Numbered from the stretch's first letter, positions 20,664 through 29,442 are shown. The stretch: 64,000 nt of DNA from Bradyrhizobium semiaridum (GCF_020329505.1 NZ_JAGKJJ010000014.1:1-64000); one strand, 5' to 3'. The notes: generated by a model from the letters alone, not told the origin. Numbers and translations: made by a program.

Positions 20664-21920
20664 CTACGGTGCCGGCATCAAGCATGCACCCGCCGGCACC
20701 TGCGCCCGGCTCACCGTGATGATCCACACCAGCAGCGCCGCCGCGCTGATCGCGGCGCCGAGCATGCAGACGCCGGTCCAGCCCGCCATCGCATACACCA
20801 CCGTCGAGGAGATCGCGCCGAGCGCGCTGCCGATCGAATAGAACACCATGTAGCCGCCGATCAGCCGGCTCGACGCGTCCGGCCGCGCCGCGACGATCAG
20901 GCTCTGGTTGGTGACATGCACCGCTTGCAGCGAAAAATCCAGCATCAGCACGCCGGCGAGCAGCAGCCACAGCGACTGATGCAGGCAGGCGATCGGCGCC
21001 CAGGCCGCGAGCATCAGGAGCAGCGACAGGCCGGTGGTGCGCTGCGCCCAGCCGCGATCCGCCAGCCGGCCGGTGTTGCGCGCCGCGAGCGCCCCTGCGA
21101 CGCCGGCGATGCCGAGCAGTCCGACCGCGGTGTGCGAGAGCGACAGCGGCGGCGTTGTCAGCGGCAGCACGATCGAGGTCCAGAACACGTTCAAATTGGC
21201 GAAGATCAGGAGCGCGAACAAAGCGCGCTCGCGCAGGATCGGCTCCTGCACGAACAGCTCGGCCGTCGAGCGCAGCAGACCCAGGTAGGACGATCCGGCC
21301 ATCGGCGCCGGCTGATGCCGCGGCAGCGCGCGCGCGAGCAGCGCCGCCATCACCAGCATCAGCCCCGACGATACCAGATAGACGGTGCGCCAGCCGCCGA
21401 TGTCGGCCAGCGTGCCGGAGACGAACCGCGCCAGCAGGATGCCGGTGACGACGCCGCTGGTGACCGTGCCGATGGCGCGGCCGCGCTCGCTCGGCGCCGC
21501 CAGCGTCGCGGCATAGGCGACCAGCACCTGCACCACGACGGCGAGCAGCCCGACCAGCACCATGCCGGCCAGCAACATGGCCGCGCTCGACGCCGTGCCG
21601 ACGATCCCGAGCGCCGCGGCCGACAGCACGGTCTGGCCGACGACGAGGCGGCGGCGGTCCCAGAGGTCGCCGAGCGGCACGATCAGCATCAGCCCGACGG
21701 CGTATCCGACTTGGGTCAGCGTCACCACGATGCCGACGGCGGCGGGCGCGATGCCGAGATCTTGCGCCATCGCATCGAGCAGCGGCTGCGCGAAATAGAT
21801 GTTGGCGACGCTGAGCCCGCAGGCGACCGCGAACAACAGCGCGGTTGCCGATGAAAGCCCGCGTGCCGGCGTTTCGCCTGAGGCCGCGCGTCCGGCGGTC
21901 GCTGCATCCTGTTTCGTCAT
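20664..21920 (-). CDS. MFS transporter divergent from an HxlR regulator
   Basis: A 418-residue 12-helix transporter. LTQVGYAVGLMLIVPLGDLWDRRRLV is motif A, and SGVVTGILLARFVSGTLADIGGW is in the fifth helix region. It resembles the exporter at 235-1452 in sequence style. It is divergent from the HxlR-type gene at 22035. Two palindromes in the shared promoter region (21948-21962 and 21985-21999) are probable operators. Exported compound unknown. Confidence 0.87.
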   Translation of the reverse strand: MTKQDAATAGRAASGETPARGLSSATALLFAVACGLSVANIYFAQPLLDAMAQDLGIAPAAVGIVVTLTQVGYAVGLMLIVPLGDLWDRRRLVVGQTVLSAAALGIVGTASSAAMLLAGMVLVGLLAVVVQVLVAYAATLAAPSERGRAIGTVTSGVVTGILLARFVSGTLADIGGWRTVYLVSSGLMLVMAALLARALPRHQPAPMAGSSYLGLLRSTAELFVQEPILRERALFALLIFANLNVFWTSIVLPLTTPPLSLSHTAVGLLGIAGVAGALAARNTGRLADRGWAQRTTGLSLLLMLAAWAPIACLHQSLWLLLAGVLMLDFSLQAVHVTNQSLIVAARPDASSRLIGGYMVFYSIGSALGAISSTVVYAMAGWTGVCMLGAAISAAALLVWIITVSRAQVPAGACLMPAP

Positions 21921-21947
21921 GACGGTCTCCGCTGCACATTCAATCTA

Positions 21948-21962
21948 GTCTCATAATGAGAC
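21948..21962. promoter_or_regulatory. Probable HxlR operator, site 1
   Basis: GTCTCAT-A-ATGAGAC is a perfect inverted repeat around a central A. It lies in the shared promoter region of the MFS and HxlR genes. Its flanks (TCTAG before, CAGTT after) match those of site 2, with centres 37 bp apart. Confidence 0.65.
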
Positions 21963-21984
21963 CAGTTGCATCGCGATCTGTCTA

Positions 21985-21999
21985 GTCCTATTTTAGGAC
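21985..21999. promoter_or_regulatory. Probable HxlR operator, site 2
   Basis: GTCCTA-TTT-TAGGAC is a perfect 6-bp inverted repeat in the same TCTA....CAGTT context as site 1. It is closer to the HxlR start (22035) than site 1. Two sites suggest that regulator dimers bind both and control both genes. Confidence 0.65.
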
Positions 22000-22034
22000 C
22001 AGTTCGAAATCGTGATCGGGAAGGGAACGCGGCG

Positions 22035-22487
22035 ATGAAGCGGACCGGTTTTGCCAGGGCCGACTGCCCGGTGGCGCGCGCGCTGGATGCGATCGGCGAC
22101 TGGTGGTCGCTGCTGATCGTGCGCGACGCCTTCGACGGCCTGCGCCGGTTCGGCGATTTCCAGCAAAATCTCGGCATCGCCAAGGGCATGCTGACCGCGC
22201 GCTTGCGCAAGCTGGTTGAGCTCGGCGTGCTCGAGCAGGTCGCCGCCTCAGACGGCAGCGCCTATCAGGAATACGTGCTGACGAAGCGGGGACGCGCGCT
22301 GTTTCCCGTCGTCGTCAGCCTGCGGCAATGGGGCGAGGCGAATCTCTTCGCGCGCGGCGAGCCGCATTCGGTGCTGGTCGATGCGCAGGGCGAGCGGGTC
22401 GGGCAATTGGTGCTGCCGTCGAAGGCGGGGCGGCCGCTCAACTGGTCGGATACCAGGGTAAAGAAGGTCGGATCGCGCAAACGGTAA
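22035..22487 (+). CDS. HxlR-family winged-helix regulator
   Basis: A 150-residue protein with the HxlR signature: CPVARALDAIGDWWSLLIVRD at the start, then FGDFQQNLGIAKGMLTARLRKLVELGVLEQ for the recognition helix and wing. The Cys in DCPVARAL is the position that senses oxidants or electrophiles in several HxlR proteins. It is divergent from an MFS gene and probably controls it through the two palindromes between them. The start MKRTGFARAD at 22035 is chosen; an extension to 21966 would run over the operator. Confidence 0.92.
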   Translation: MKRTGFARADCPVARALDAIGDWWSLLIVRDAFDGLRRFGDFQQNLGIAKGMLTARLRKLVELGVLEQVAASDGSAYQEYVLTKRGRALFPVVVSLRQWGEANLFARGEPHSVLVDAQGERVGQLVLPSKAGRPLNWSDTRVKKVGSRKR

Positions 22488-22550
22488 CTGTTTGACCGTC
22501 ACCCACGGAGAATGCGAATATTTGACTCACGAGCGGCGCCAAGCATGCGG

Positions 22551-22673
22551 TGTCGTCCCGGCGAAGGCCGGGACCCATAACCACCGGAGGTCATGGTTAC
22601 GCGACGCTGGGACACAGCATTCTTCAACAACACAACCCTGTGGTAATGGGTCCCGGCCTTCGCCGGGACGACG
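22551..22673. repeat. Palindromic repeat (CGTCCCGGC...GCCGGGACG type)
   Basis: The left arm GTCCCGGCGAAGGCCGGGAC and right arm GTCCCGGCCTTCGCCGGGAC each fold and also pair with one another. A less conserved centre contains GGTGGTTATGG-like sequence. It lies in the 264-bp gap between the HxlR gene and the convergent cupin gene and is otherwise gene-free. Related to the copy at 12345-12467. Confidence 0.8.
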
Positions 22674-22751
22674 CGTGGAGAGGGCTACGCACCTCCGTCA
22701 CGCTGAGGGGCGGGAACGCGCGTCTCGCAGGGTCGCCGGCACCGAACAGCC

Positions 22752-23084
22752 TCAATCCACAATGAACAGCGTCGCGCCCGTCGTCGTTGACGAACGATGT
22801 GCGGCATCGCCGAAATCCGAGACCTGGTAGCTCATCCCCGGCTTCAGCGTGAACTTCCGTCCGTCGCACAGCTCGGTCTCGAGCTCGCCCTGCACGACGA
22901 ACAGCACATGGCCGCGGTCGCACCAGTGATCGGCGAGATAGCCCGGCGAATACTCCACCATCCGCACCCTGAGATCGCCGGTCTCGAGCGTGCGCCACAA
23001 TGCCTGGCCGGTCACGCCCGGATGCACCGTGGGCGCGAGCTGGCTCCAGTCGGTGACGGTGAAAGGCAGGGTGGGGATTTTCAT
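22752..23084 (-). CDS. Small cupin-fold protein (DHCW-motif type)
   Basis: A 110-residue single-domain cupin. LADHWCDRGHVLFVVQGELETEL holds the metal-binding-like His/Glu segment, and GMSYQVSDFGDAAHRSST is the second motif with its His. The DHWC run fits the small cupins known as DHCW-motif proteins, of unknown enzymatic role. Start MKIPTLPFTV at 23084 is chosen; an in-frame extension to 23129 has no support. Cytosolic; function not known. Confidence 0.8.
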   Translation of the reverse strand: MKIPTLPFTVTDWSQLAPTVHPGVTGQALWRTLETGDLRVRMVEYSPGYLADHWCDRGHVLFVVQGELETELCDGRKFTLKPGMSYQVSDFGDAAHRSSTTTGATLFIVD

Positions 23085-23123
23085 GGAGGAAGTCCGATTG
23101 CAAATGCTTAGGGTGTCAAAGCA

Positions 23124-23175
23124 GCGCAAGCGACGTGCCCACCATCAAGTGACATGCTCGTGAAGGTGGGCACGC
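23124..23175. repeat. Palindromic repeat (CGTGCCCACC type)
   Basis: GCAAGCG and CGTGCCCACC in the left arm pair with GGTGGGCACG and CTTGC in the right arm. The loop contains ATCAAGTGACATGC. It lies in the 146-bp gap between the cupin gene and the NTF2-like gene. I associate GTGCCCACC repeats with Bradyrhizobium-type interspersed repeats. Confidence 0.6.
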
Positions 23176-23230
23176 TTGCGAAGCGCGGGTCGCCCTTGGG
23201 CCGGAGCTAAACTCGCAATGACGGCGAGCC

Positions 23231-23602
23231 TCACTCCACCGCATGGTTCGCCGAGCCCTGCCTGATCTTTCCGGCCGCATCCAGCCGCAGATACTCGCAG
23301 ATCCGCTTGCCGCGCTCGTTCCGATAAAACACCACCACGCTGTCAGGGCTGACGAACAGCTCGATCAGCTCGAAATGCAGCCCGGGCAGTTTCGCCAGCG
23401 CGGTGCCCCAATAGGCGCGCAGCGCATCCTTGCCGCGCACCGTGCCTGACTCCCCGAAGCCGAGCGCCGGAATCCGGTCCGAGGTCATCTCGGCGTCTTC
23501 GGCATACAGCGCCAGCACTCGCTCGAGGTCGCGCGAGTTCCAGGCCGCGATCCAGTCGCGGCCGAGCGCCGCCAGTTGCGGTGGTTCGAAATGATCCGGC
23601 AT
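23231..23602 (-). CDS. NTF2/SnoaL-like protein
   Basis: A 123-residue protein with the SnoaL pattern: LAALGRDWIAAWNSRDLERVLALYAEDAEMTSD, then VRGKDALRAYWGTALAKLPG, and strands ending in RNERGKRICEYLRLDAAGKI. These cone-shaped folds bind small ligands or act as isomerases/hydrolases. The function here is unknown. ATG 23602 gives MPDHFEPPQL; an extension to 23632 is in frame. It lies divergent from guaA. Confidence 0.8.
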   Translation of the reverse strand: MPDHFEPPQLAALGRDWIAAWNSRDLERVLALYAEDAEMTSDRIPALGFGESGTVRGKDALRAYWGTALAKLPGLHFELIELFVSPDSVVVFYRNERGKRICEYLRLDAAGKIRQGSANHAVE

Positions 23603-23741
23603 GATTTTCCTCCCACGATCCTTCTTGGCCAAATTAGGTCAATAATACTGACATATACGGGTTTGTCCATGCCCAAAGAAGAATGTGGGCGCGTGGGCGG
23701 CTGCGGTTGCGGGGGCGGGCGGAGCGGCGTATTTGCTTGCC

Positions 23742-25355
23742 ATGACAGCCCAGCAAACAGCCCGCGAACAGTCGACGCCTTCGGTGGCCTCGGCGCATGA
23801 CAAGATTCTGATTGTCGATTTCGGCAGCCAGGTGACGCAACTGATCGCCCGCCGCGTCCGCGAGATGGGCGTCTATTCCGAGATCGTGCCGTTCCAGAAG
23901 GCGGAGGCCGCCTTCAACGAGATGAGACCGAAGGCGGTGATCCTCTCCGGCGGCCCGGAATCGGTCCACGAGACCGGCTCGCCGCGCGCCCCGCAATTGA
24001 TCTTCGAGTCCGGCGTGCCGGTGCTCGGCATCTGCTATGGCCAGATGACGCTGGCCGCCCAGCTCGGCGGCGAGGTCGAGGGCGGCCACCACCGCGAGTT
24101 CGGCCGCGCCGATGTCGAGGTGAAGACGAGCAGCGCACTGTTCGACGGCGTCTGGGACTTTGGCGAAAAGCACCAGGTGTGGATGAGCCATGGCGACCGC
24201 ATCACCAAGATGCCGCCCGGCTTCACGGTGGCCGGCACCTCGCCGAATGCGCCGTTCGCGATCATCCAGGACGAGAAGCGCAAATATTACGGCCTGATGT
24301 TCCACCCCGAGGTGGTACACACGCCCGACGGCGCCAAACTGATCCGCAACTTCGTCCGCAAGATCGCCGGCCTCACGGGCGACTGGACCATGCGCGCGTT
24401 CCGCGAGGAGGCGATCGACAAGATCCGCGCCCAGGTCGGCAAGGGCAAGGTGATCTGCGGCCTCTCCGGCGGTGTCGATTCCGCCGTCGCGGCGGTGCTG
24501 ATCCACGAGGCGATCGGCGACCAGCTCACCTGCGTGTTCGTCGATCACGGCCTGTTGCGGCTCGACGAGGCCAAAACCGTCGTCGACCTGTTCCGCAACC
24601 ACTACAACATCCCGCTGGTCCACGTCGACGCATCGAAAGAGTTTCTGGGCGAGCTCGAGGGCGTCACCGATCCCGAGGCCAAGCGCAAGACCATCGGCCG
24701 GCTCTTCATCGACGTGTTCGAGGCGGAGGCAAAGAAGATCGCAAATAAAGGAGAAGGACCGGCGGAATTTCTGGCACAGGGCACGCTCTATCCCGACGTG
24801 ATCGAGAGCGTCTCCTTTACCGGCGGCCCGTCGGTCACCATCAAGTCGCACCACAATGTCGGCGGCCTGCCTGCGCGCATGAACATGAAGCTGGTCGAGC
24901 CGCTGCGCGAACTGTTCAAGGACGAGGTCCGCGTGCTCGGCCGCGAGCTCGGCCTGCCGGAAGCGTTCGTCGGCCGTCACCCGTTCCCTGGCCCGGGCCT
25001 CGCCATCCGCTGCCCCGGCGATATCACCCGCGAGAAGCTCGACATCCTCCGCAACGCGGATGCCGTCTACATCGACCAGATTCGCAAGCATGGCCTCTAC
25101 GACGAAATCTGGCAGGCGTTTGCGGTGCTGCTGCCGGTGAAAACCGTCGGCGTGATGGGCGACGGCCGCACTTACGAATACGTCGTCGGCCTCCGCGCCG
25201 TCACCTCGACCGACGGCATGACCGCGGACTTCTACCAGTTCGACATGAAATTCTTAGGCGAGACCGCGACACGCATCATCAACGAGGTGAAGGGCGTGAA
25301 TAGGGTGGTGTACGACGTGACCAGCAAGCCGCCAGGGACGATTGAGTGGGAGTAG
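23742..25355 (+). CDS. guaA: GMP synthase (glutamine-hydrolysing)
   Basis: A 537-residue enzyme converting XMP, ATP and glutamine to GMP. The class I glutaminase domain has [29 protein letters not shown] (nucleophile Cys) and [11 protein letters not shown] (His and Glu of the triad). The ATP pyrophosphatase domain has [19 protein letters not shown]. The C-terminal dimerisation part ends [12 protein letters not shown] 23742 ([10 protein letters not shown]) is chosen; the in-frame extension to 23685 is Gly/Ala-rich and unlikely. Confidence 0.97.
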   Translation: MTAQQTAREQSTPSVASAHDKILIVDFGSQVTQLIARRVREMGVYSEIVPFQKAEAAFNEMRPKAVILSGGPESVHETGSPRAPQLIFESGVPVLGICYGQMTLAAQLGGEVEGGHHREFGRADVEVKTSSALFDGVWDFGEKHQVWMSHGDRITKMPPGFTVAGTSPNAPFAIIQDEKRKYYGLMFHPEVVHTPDGAKLIRNFVRKIAGLTGDWTMRAFREEAIDKIRAQVGKGKVICGLSGGVDSAVAAVLIHEAIGDQLTCVFVDHGLLRLDEAKTVVDLFRNHYNIPLVHVDASKEFLGELEGVTDPEAKRKTIGRLFIDVFEAEAKKIANKGEGPAEFLAQGTLYPDVIESVSFTGGPSVTIKSHHNVGGLPARMNMKLVEPLRELFKDEVRVLGRELGLPEAFVGRHPFPGPGLAIRCPGDITREKLDILRNADAVYIDQIRKHGLYDEIWQAFAVLLPVKTVGVMGDGRTYEYVVGLRAVTSTDGMTADFYQFDMKFLGETATRIINEVKGVNRVVYDVTSKPPGTIEWE

Positions 25356-25463
25356 GGCGTAGTTCCGGCAACGTAGGAATTGCGGTTTCGACTTTCCGAT
25401 TGCCCGCAATCGACTGGCGCTTTGGGACTTGATGATCTGCGTGTTGTTGGGCCGAGATGGCCC

Positions 25464-26354
25464 TCACCGTCCGATGAAAACCGCCAACTCGTCGGGTGTG
25501 CCGTTCGGAAAGGCTCGCTTCAGATGATCAAGGAAGGCCGAGACGCGCGCGCTCAGCAGCCGCCGGCTGGGGTAGAGCGTCCACAGCGCGATGTCCGGGG
25601 CGTCGACATCGCCCCAGCAGACGAGCGCGCCGTCTGCGAGGTCATGGCTCACCAGCGAGATCGGTAGCCGCGCCGCGCCCACGCCGCCGCGCACGGCATC
25701 CCGGATCATGATGAGCGAGGACAGGCTCAGCACCGGCGCGATCGCGATCTCCGCAGGTCCCGCGGCCGTCTTCACCCGCCATGCCGCCCGGTCGCCGGGC
25801 GCGCGAACGACCGCCGGAGCAGCCGCGCCCTCCGAAGGCATTGCAAGGCTCGGGGCGGCGACGACCACCAGGCGGTCGTGCAGGAACGCCCGTCCGACCA
25901 AGCTTTCGTCTGGATCGGGATTGACCCGGATCACGAGGTCGAAGCCTTCCTCGATCATGTCGACTGCGCGATCCTCGGTCGTCACTTCGAGCCGGACGTC
26001 GGGAAAGCGCCGCGCGAAGTCGGCGGCGAGCTTGCCCATCGCGGTCTGGCCGAACAGGAGCGGTGCGCTGATCCGCAGCCGCCCGCGTGGACGCTCACCC
26101 CCCGAAGCGATCGCCGCCGCCGTTTCCTCGATCTCGGTCAGGAGCTGCCCGGCGCGTTCGAACAGCGCTCGCCCTTCTTCGGTCAGCTTGAGGTCGCGCG
26201 CGCCACGCTCGAACAGGCGCAGGTCGAGGCGTGCCTCCAGTTCCGCGACGCGACGCGAGAGCGTTGCCTTGGGCCGTCCGGCGGCGCGCGCGGCCTTACC
26301 GAAGCCGCCGTGGCGGGCTACCAGAGTGAAATCGGCAAGCGCGAGCAAGTCCAT
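25464..26354 (-). CDS. LysR-family transcriptional regulator
   Basis: A 296-residue LysR protein. The helix-turn-helix is LVARHGGFGKAARAAGRPKATLSRRVAELEARL, followed by a linker and effector-binding domain beginning RGRLRISAPLLFGQTAMGKL. It belongs to the subgroup with divergent partners of the NAD(P)-binding NmrA/SDR type. It is divergent from the NmrA-like gene at 26461, with about 106 bp between. A small palindrome ATAGC-G-GCTAT (26387-26397) in that gap is a candidate binding site. Confidence 0.9.
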   Translation of the reverse strand: MDLLALADFTLVARHGGFGKAARAAGRPKATLSRRVAELEARLDLRLFERGARDLKLTEEGRALFERAGQLLTEIEETAAAIASGGERPRGRLRISAPLLFGQTAMGKLAADFARRFPDVRLEVTTEDRAVDMIEEGFDLVIRVNPDPDESLVGRAFLHDRLVVVAAPSLAMPSEGAAAPAVVRAPGDRAAWRVKTAAGPAEIAIAPVLSLSSLIMIRDAVRGGVGAARLPISLVSHDLADGALVCWGDVDAPDIALWTLYPSRRLLSARVSAFLDHLKRAFPNGTPDELAVFIGR

Positions 26355-26386
26355 GGCGTTCCACTCGTGAGACGATGCGTCCAGAT

Positions 26387-26397
26387 ATAGCGGCTAT
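26387..26397. promoter_or_regulatory. Candidate LysR binding site
   Basis: ATAGC-G-GCTAT is a perfect 5-bp inverted repeat between the LysR gene and the NmrA-like gene. LysR proteins bind such T-rich/A-rich palindromes, but the element is short and could be chance. Confidence 0.35.
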
Positions 26398-26460
26398 TTG
26401 CGAGAATGTGGATCGCTAGATTTCGGGAAGCCAACCGGCTCAACCCAAGGAGTGACCCTC

Positions 26461-27324
26461 ATGACCATTCTCGTAACTGGCGCCACCGGCAATGTCGGCC
26501 GCAAGGTCGTCGATCAACTCGTCCGCCGCGGTGCCGACGTGCGCGCGCTGGTCCGCAATACCGAGACCGCCAACCTGCCGGTCCGCGTCGAGCTCGCGCA
26601 GGGCGATTTGCTCGACGTGGACTCGGTGCGCTCCGCCATGAAAGGCGTCTCCACCCTGTTCCTGCTCAACGGAGTCGTCGCCGACGAATTCACCCAGGCG
26701 CTGATCGCGCTGAATGTGGCCCGCGACGCAGGCGTCGAGCGGATCGTCTATCTGTCGGTGATCCACAGCGACGTCTACGCCAACGTGCCCCACTTCGCCG
26801 GCAAGTTCGGCGTCGAGCGGATGATCGAGGCGATGGGCATGCACGCCACCATCCTGCGCCCGGCCTATTTCATGGACAATGAGGTGACCATCAAGGACGT
26901 GGTGACCGGCTATGGCATCTACCCGATGCCGATCGGCGACAAGGGACTGGCCATGATCGACGCGCGCGACATCGGCGAGATCGCCGCGGTCGAGCTGATC
27001 CGCCGCGAGCAATCGCCCGATCCGCTGCCGCTCACCCGCATCAATCTGGTCGGCCCGGATACGCTGACCGGCGCCGATGCGGCCGTCATCTGGTCGGAGG
27101 TGCTGGGCCGCACCATCGCCTTCCCCGGCAACGATCTGGATGGCTTCGAGCAGAACCTGCGCCAGGTCATGCCGAGCTGGATGGCCTATGACATGCGCCA
27201 GATGGCCGGCCGCTTCCAGACGGACGGCATGGTTCCCGAAGCGGGCGATGTCGAGCGCCTGACCAAGCTGCTTGGCCGGCCGCTGCACACCTATCGCGAT
27301 CATGTGGCCGAACTCGTCGGCTGA
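26461..27324 (+). CDS. NmrA-like / NAD(P)H-binding protein
   Basis: A 287-residue atypical short-chain reductase. TILVTGATGNVGRKVVDQL is the NAD(P)-binding loop at the N-terminus, and ERIVYLSVIHSDVYANVPHF and LRPAYFMDNEVTIKDV fit NmrA/YtfG-type proteins, which sense or use NADP(H) and act on quinones or similar. ATG 26461 follows GGAGTG; the frame open to 26398 is not preferred. A DUF1857 gene follows after 32 bp, so the two form an operon under the divergent LysR. Confidence 0.9.
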   Translation: MTILVTGATGNVGRKVVDQLVRRGADVRALVRNTETANLPVRVELAQGDLLDVDSVRSAMKGVSTLFLLNGVVADEFTQALIALNVARDAGVERIVYLSVIHSDVYANVPHFAGKFGVERMIEAMGMHATILRPAYFMDNEVTIKDVVTGYGIYPMPIGDKGLAMIDARDIGEIAAVELIRREQSPDPLPLTRINLVGPDTLTGADAAVIWSEVLGRTIAFPGNDLDGFEQNLRQVMPSWMAYDMRQMAGRFQTDGMVPEAGDVERLTKLLGRPLHTYRDHVAELVG

Positions 27325-27356
27325 TCCCGAAGATCGATCGGACAAGGAGCAACGTC

Positions 27357-27830
27357 ATGATCTACTCGACCGCAACCGTGCCGGTGAACCCGCAAGGGGA
27401 GAGCAAGCTCACACCGGATCAGGTATGGAAAGGCCTTGAACTCAAGGCCCGCGACGCCCGCCTCTTCCTGCCGCCGGGCCTTTGCACCCGCTGCGACGTC
27501 ACCGAGGAGAGCGCTACGCACTTCGTTCGCGAGGCCACGATCGGCGGCAAGGACCTGCGCGAGATCATTGTGCTCGAGCCCGGCCGCAAGATCACCTTCT
27601 TCCAGGCGACCGGCCCGCGCGAGGGCGCCATCATCAACGAATTGATCGAGGACGAGGCGGGCGAGTTGCAACTGCGCTTCTACTGCTATCTCGGCCTGCG
27701 CGATAAAGCGCCCGGCGGCCCCGAAGAGGCGGCGGAACAAGCCCAATTCGACAGCGATGAGGGCTATAAAGCCGCGCTGCTCTCCACCCTGAAGCGCACC
27801 CGCGAACTGCTCGCCAGCGGCTCGCTGTGA
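27357..27830 (+). CDS. DUF1857 (AtaL-like, SRPBCC-type) protein
   Basis: A 157-residue protein of the DUF1857/AtaL-like group, a START/Bet v1-like fold. TPDQVWKGLELKARDARLFLPPG at the front and VREATIGGKDLREIIVLEPG in the middle are typical, with helix ALLSTLKRTRELL at the end. Such proteins bind hydrophobic ligands; no catalytic role is assigned. It is cotranscribed with the NmrA-like gene. Confidence 0.82.
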   Translation: MIYSTATVPVNPQGESKLTPDQVWKGLELKARDARLFLPPGLCTRCDVTEESATHFVREATIGGKDLREIIVLEPGRKITFFQATGPREGAIINELIEDEAGELQLRFYCYLGLRDKAPGGPEEAAEQAQFDSDEGYKAALLSTLKRTRELLASGSL

Positions 27831-27902
27831 AACGACCATCCACGGCGCCGGGCTGCTCCATGCATCCGCGCGCCGCAGATGGCGGGCGACCGACGGAGCG
27901 AG

Positions 27903-27993
27903 CGTAGCCCGGATGAGCGAAGCGATATCCGGGGCCGGTCTGGCTGCGCATCGCAACTGGTCCCGCATGTCGCTCCCGCTCATGCGGGCTACG
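27903..27993. repeat. Interspersed repeat (GTAGCCCGGATGAGCGAAGC type), long copy 1
   Basis: It starts CGTAGCCCGGATGAGCGAAG and continues through ATATCCGGGGCC; the right end is CATGCGGGCTACG. Arms GTAGCCCG and CGGGCTAC pair. It sits in the 184-bp gap between the DUF1857 gene and the TetR gene. A nearly identical copy is at 32001-32089. Confidence 0.8.
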
Positions 27994-28014
27994 GCTGTCT
28001 GACACTCGGGCGAT

Positions 28015-28578
28015 CTATGCCGGCAAAAGACCCGCGGCGCGGTAGTTGTCGATCATCGAGTCGTAGAGCGAAACATCGGCGCGGCTTCTGGCGATGAGCT
28101 GCGCGCCGGCGACGGCGGCGAAGATGGCGCGGGCCCGCTGCTCGCTCTTTCTCGAACTGACCAGGCCGGCAGCCACCAGCAGCTTGCTCAGCCATGCCAC
28201 GTTGACATCGGCAAAGGTCTGGACCTCCTTCTTCACGGCGTCCGGCAGGTGGTCAATTTCCGCGGACATGAAGCTGCAGAGGCACATACGATTGTTGCTC
28301 TCGAGCGCCTTGCGAAACACCTCGGGATATCGGCGCAGGCAGCGGACAGGATCAGCCGTTTCCGCCAGCATCGCGTCGAGCTGGACAGCAGTGTCCTCCC
28401 AGTAGCGCCGCGCGACGGCCACGCCGAGGTCGGCCTTGCTCGGGAAATGGTGATATATGCTGGCCGCCTTGATCCCGACTTCGTCGGCGAGATCGCGGAA
28501 ATTCAAGCCGACATAGCCGCGCGCCTGCGCGGTCCGCTTTGCCGCCGCAAGGATCGCCTCCCGAGAGCTTGAACTCAC
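28015..28578 (-). CDS. TetR-family regulator
   Basis: A 187-residue TetR protein. The helix-turn-helix is AILAAAKRTAQARGYVGLNFRDLADEVGIKAASIYHHFPSKADL, followed by an all-helical ligand domain with CLCSFMSAEIDHLPDAVKKEV. Cys-rich LCSF may sense electrophiles, though this is inference. It is divergent from the glutathione transferase gene (28690), which is probably its target. Two matching palindromes lie in the shared promoter region. Confidence 0.9.
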   Translation of the reverse strand: MSSSSREAILAAAKRTAQARGYVGLNFRDLADEVGIKAASIYHHFPSKADLGVAVARRYWEDTAVQLDAMLAETADPVRCLRRYPEVFRKALESNNRMCLCSFMSAEIDHLPDAVKKEVQTFADVNVAWLSKLLVAAGLVSSRKSEQRARAIFAAVAGAQLIARSRADVSLYDSMIDNYRAAGLLPA

Positions 28579-28600
28579 CTCATCGCCTCACTGCTTCGTT

Positions 28601-28618
28601 ATCTACCAAGTGATAGAT
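28601..28618. promoter_or_regulatory. Probable TetR operator, site 1
   Basis: ATCTACCAAGTGATAGAT has ATCTA/TAGAT outer arms. The core CTACCAAGTGA recurs in site 2 at 28658. It lies 23 bp upstream of the TetR start, fitting autorepression. Confidence 0.65.
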
Positions 28619-28642
28619 AGGCGTTGACCGCCTCGATGTGAA

Positions 28643-28658
28643 GGCTCCATATGGAGCC
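28643..28658. promoter_or_regulatory. Perfect 16-bp palindrome GGCTCCATATGGAGCC
   Basis: GGCTCCAT and ATGGAGCC form a perfect dyad without a spacer. It lies between the two TetR-type sites and overlaps the first base of site 2. It may bind another regulator or be part of the promoter region of the GST gene. Confidence 0.5.
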
Positions 28659-28675
28659 TACCAAGTGACAGGTAG
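28658..28675. promoter_or_regulatory. Probable TetR operator, site 2
   Basis: CTACCAAGTGACAGGTAG has CTACC/GGTAG arms and shares CTACCAAGTGA with site 1. It ends about 14 bp before the GST start, so binding would block its translation start region or promoter. Confidence 0.65.
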
Positions 28676-28689
28676 ACACAGGAGTCATG

Positions 28690-29343
28690 ATGAAGGTTTA
28701 CGATTGGCCGACTGGCCCATATCCGGCCCGCGTTCGCATCGCCCTGGCCGAGAAGAACCTGCGGTCACAAGTTGAGTTCGTCGTGGTCGATCTCTACAAG
28801 GGCGAGCACAAGCGGCCCGAATTCATCGCCAAGAACTACTCCGGCACCCTGCCGGTGCTCGAGCTCGACGACGGGACGTTCATTGCCGAGTGCACGGCCA
28901 TCACGGAGTACCTTGACGCGCTCGACGGCGCGCCGACGCTGACCGGCAGGACGCCGCGCGAAAAGGGCGTGATCCACATGATGAGCAGGCGCGCCGAGCT
29001 GGAGCTGCTCGATGCCATCAGCGTCTATTTCCATCACGCCACGCCGGGTCTTGGGCCTCACGTCGAGATCTATCAGAATCCCGAGTGGGGATTCCGTCAG
29101 CGCGACAAGGCCCTCAGGGGGATGCACTACTTTGACGGCATTCTGAAAAGACAGGCGTTCGTCGCCGGCGACGCATTCACGATGGCCGATATCACCCTCA
29201 TAGGTGGCTTGATCTTCGCGGGACTCGTCAAGGTGCCGGTGCCGACGGAGTGCGAGGCTCTCTTGGCATGGTATGCAAGGATGCAGGAGCGTCCCAGCGT
29301 CAAGAACAGGATCACGATGTCCGAGGCGATCGAGGCGTCTTGA
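28690..29343 (+). CDS. Glutathione S-transferase
   Basis: A 217-residue cytosolic GST. The N-terminal thioredoxin-like domain reads YDWPTGPYPARVRIALAEK, with the cis-Pro segment SGTLPVLELDDGTFIAECTAITEYLDAL binding glutathione. The helical C-terminal domain has FVAGDAFTMADITLIGGLIF, the N-capping box of GSTs. Of the two ATGs at 28687 and 28690, the second has better spacing to AGGAG. It is divergent from the TetR gene and probably induced by electrophiles. Confidence 0.9.
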   Translation: MKVYDWPTGPYPARVRIALAEKNLRSQVEFVVVDLYKGEHKRPEFIAKNYSGTLPVLELDDGTFIAECTAITEYLDALDGAPTLTGRTPREKGVIHMMSRRAELELLDAISVYFHHATPGLGPHVEIYQNPEWGFRQRDKALRGMHYFDGILKRQAFVAGDAFTMADITLIGGLIFAGLVKVPVPTECEALLAWYARMQERPSVKNRITMSEAIEAS

Positions 29344-29408
29344 GACCGTTGTTTGCGGATACCGCTCCCGTGAGACGGACGTGAGAGCAGATCGGCAAGG
29401 TCGGTAGC

Positions 29409-29442
29409 GTAGCCCGGATGAGCATAGCGATATCCGGGCTAC
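29409..29442. repeat. Interspersed repeat (GTAGCCCGGAT type), short copy
   Basis: GTAGCCCGGAT and ATCCGGGCTAC are perfect 11-bp arms around GAGCATAGCGAT. It lies in the 110-bp gap between the GST gene and the convergent reductase gene, where it could terminate both. It is the left half of the longer copies at 27903 and 32001 closed on itself. Confidence 0.75.

Noticed and set aside
23638..23652. GTCA-ATAATAC-TGAC between the NTF2-like gene and guaA as an operator
   Set aside because: Arms of only 4 bp with a 7-bp spacer are expected by chance, and no regulator gene is adjacent.
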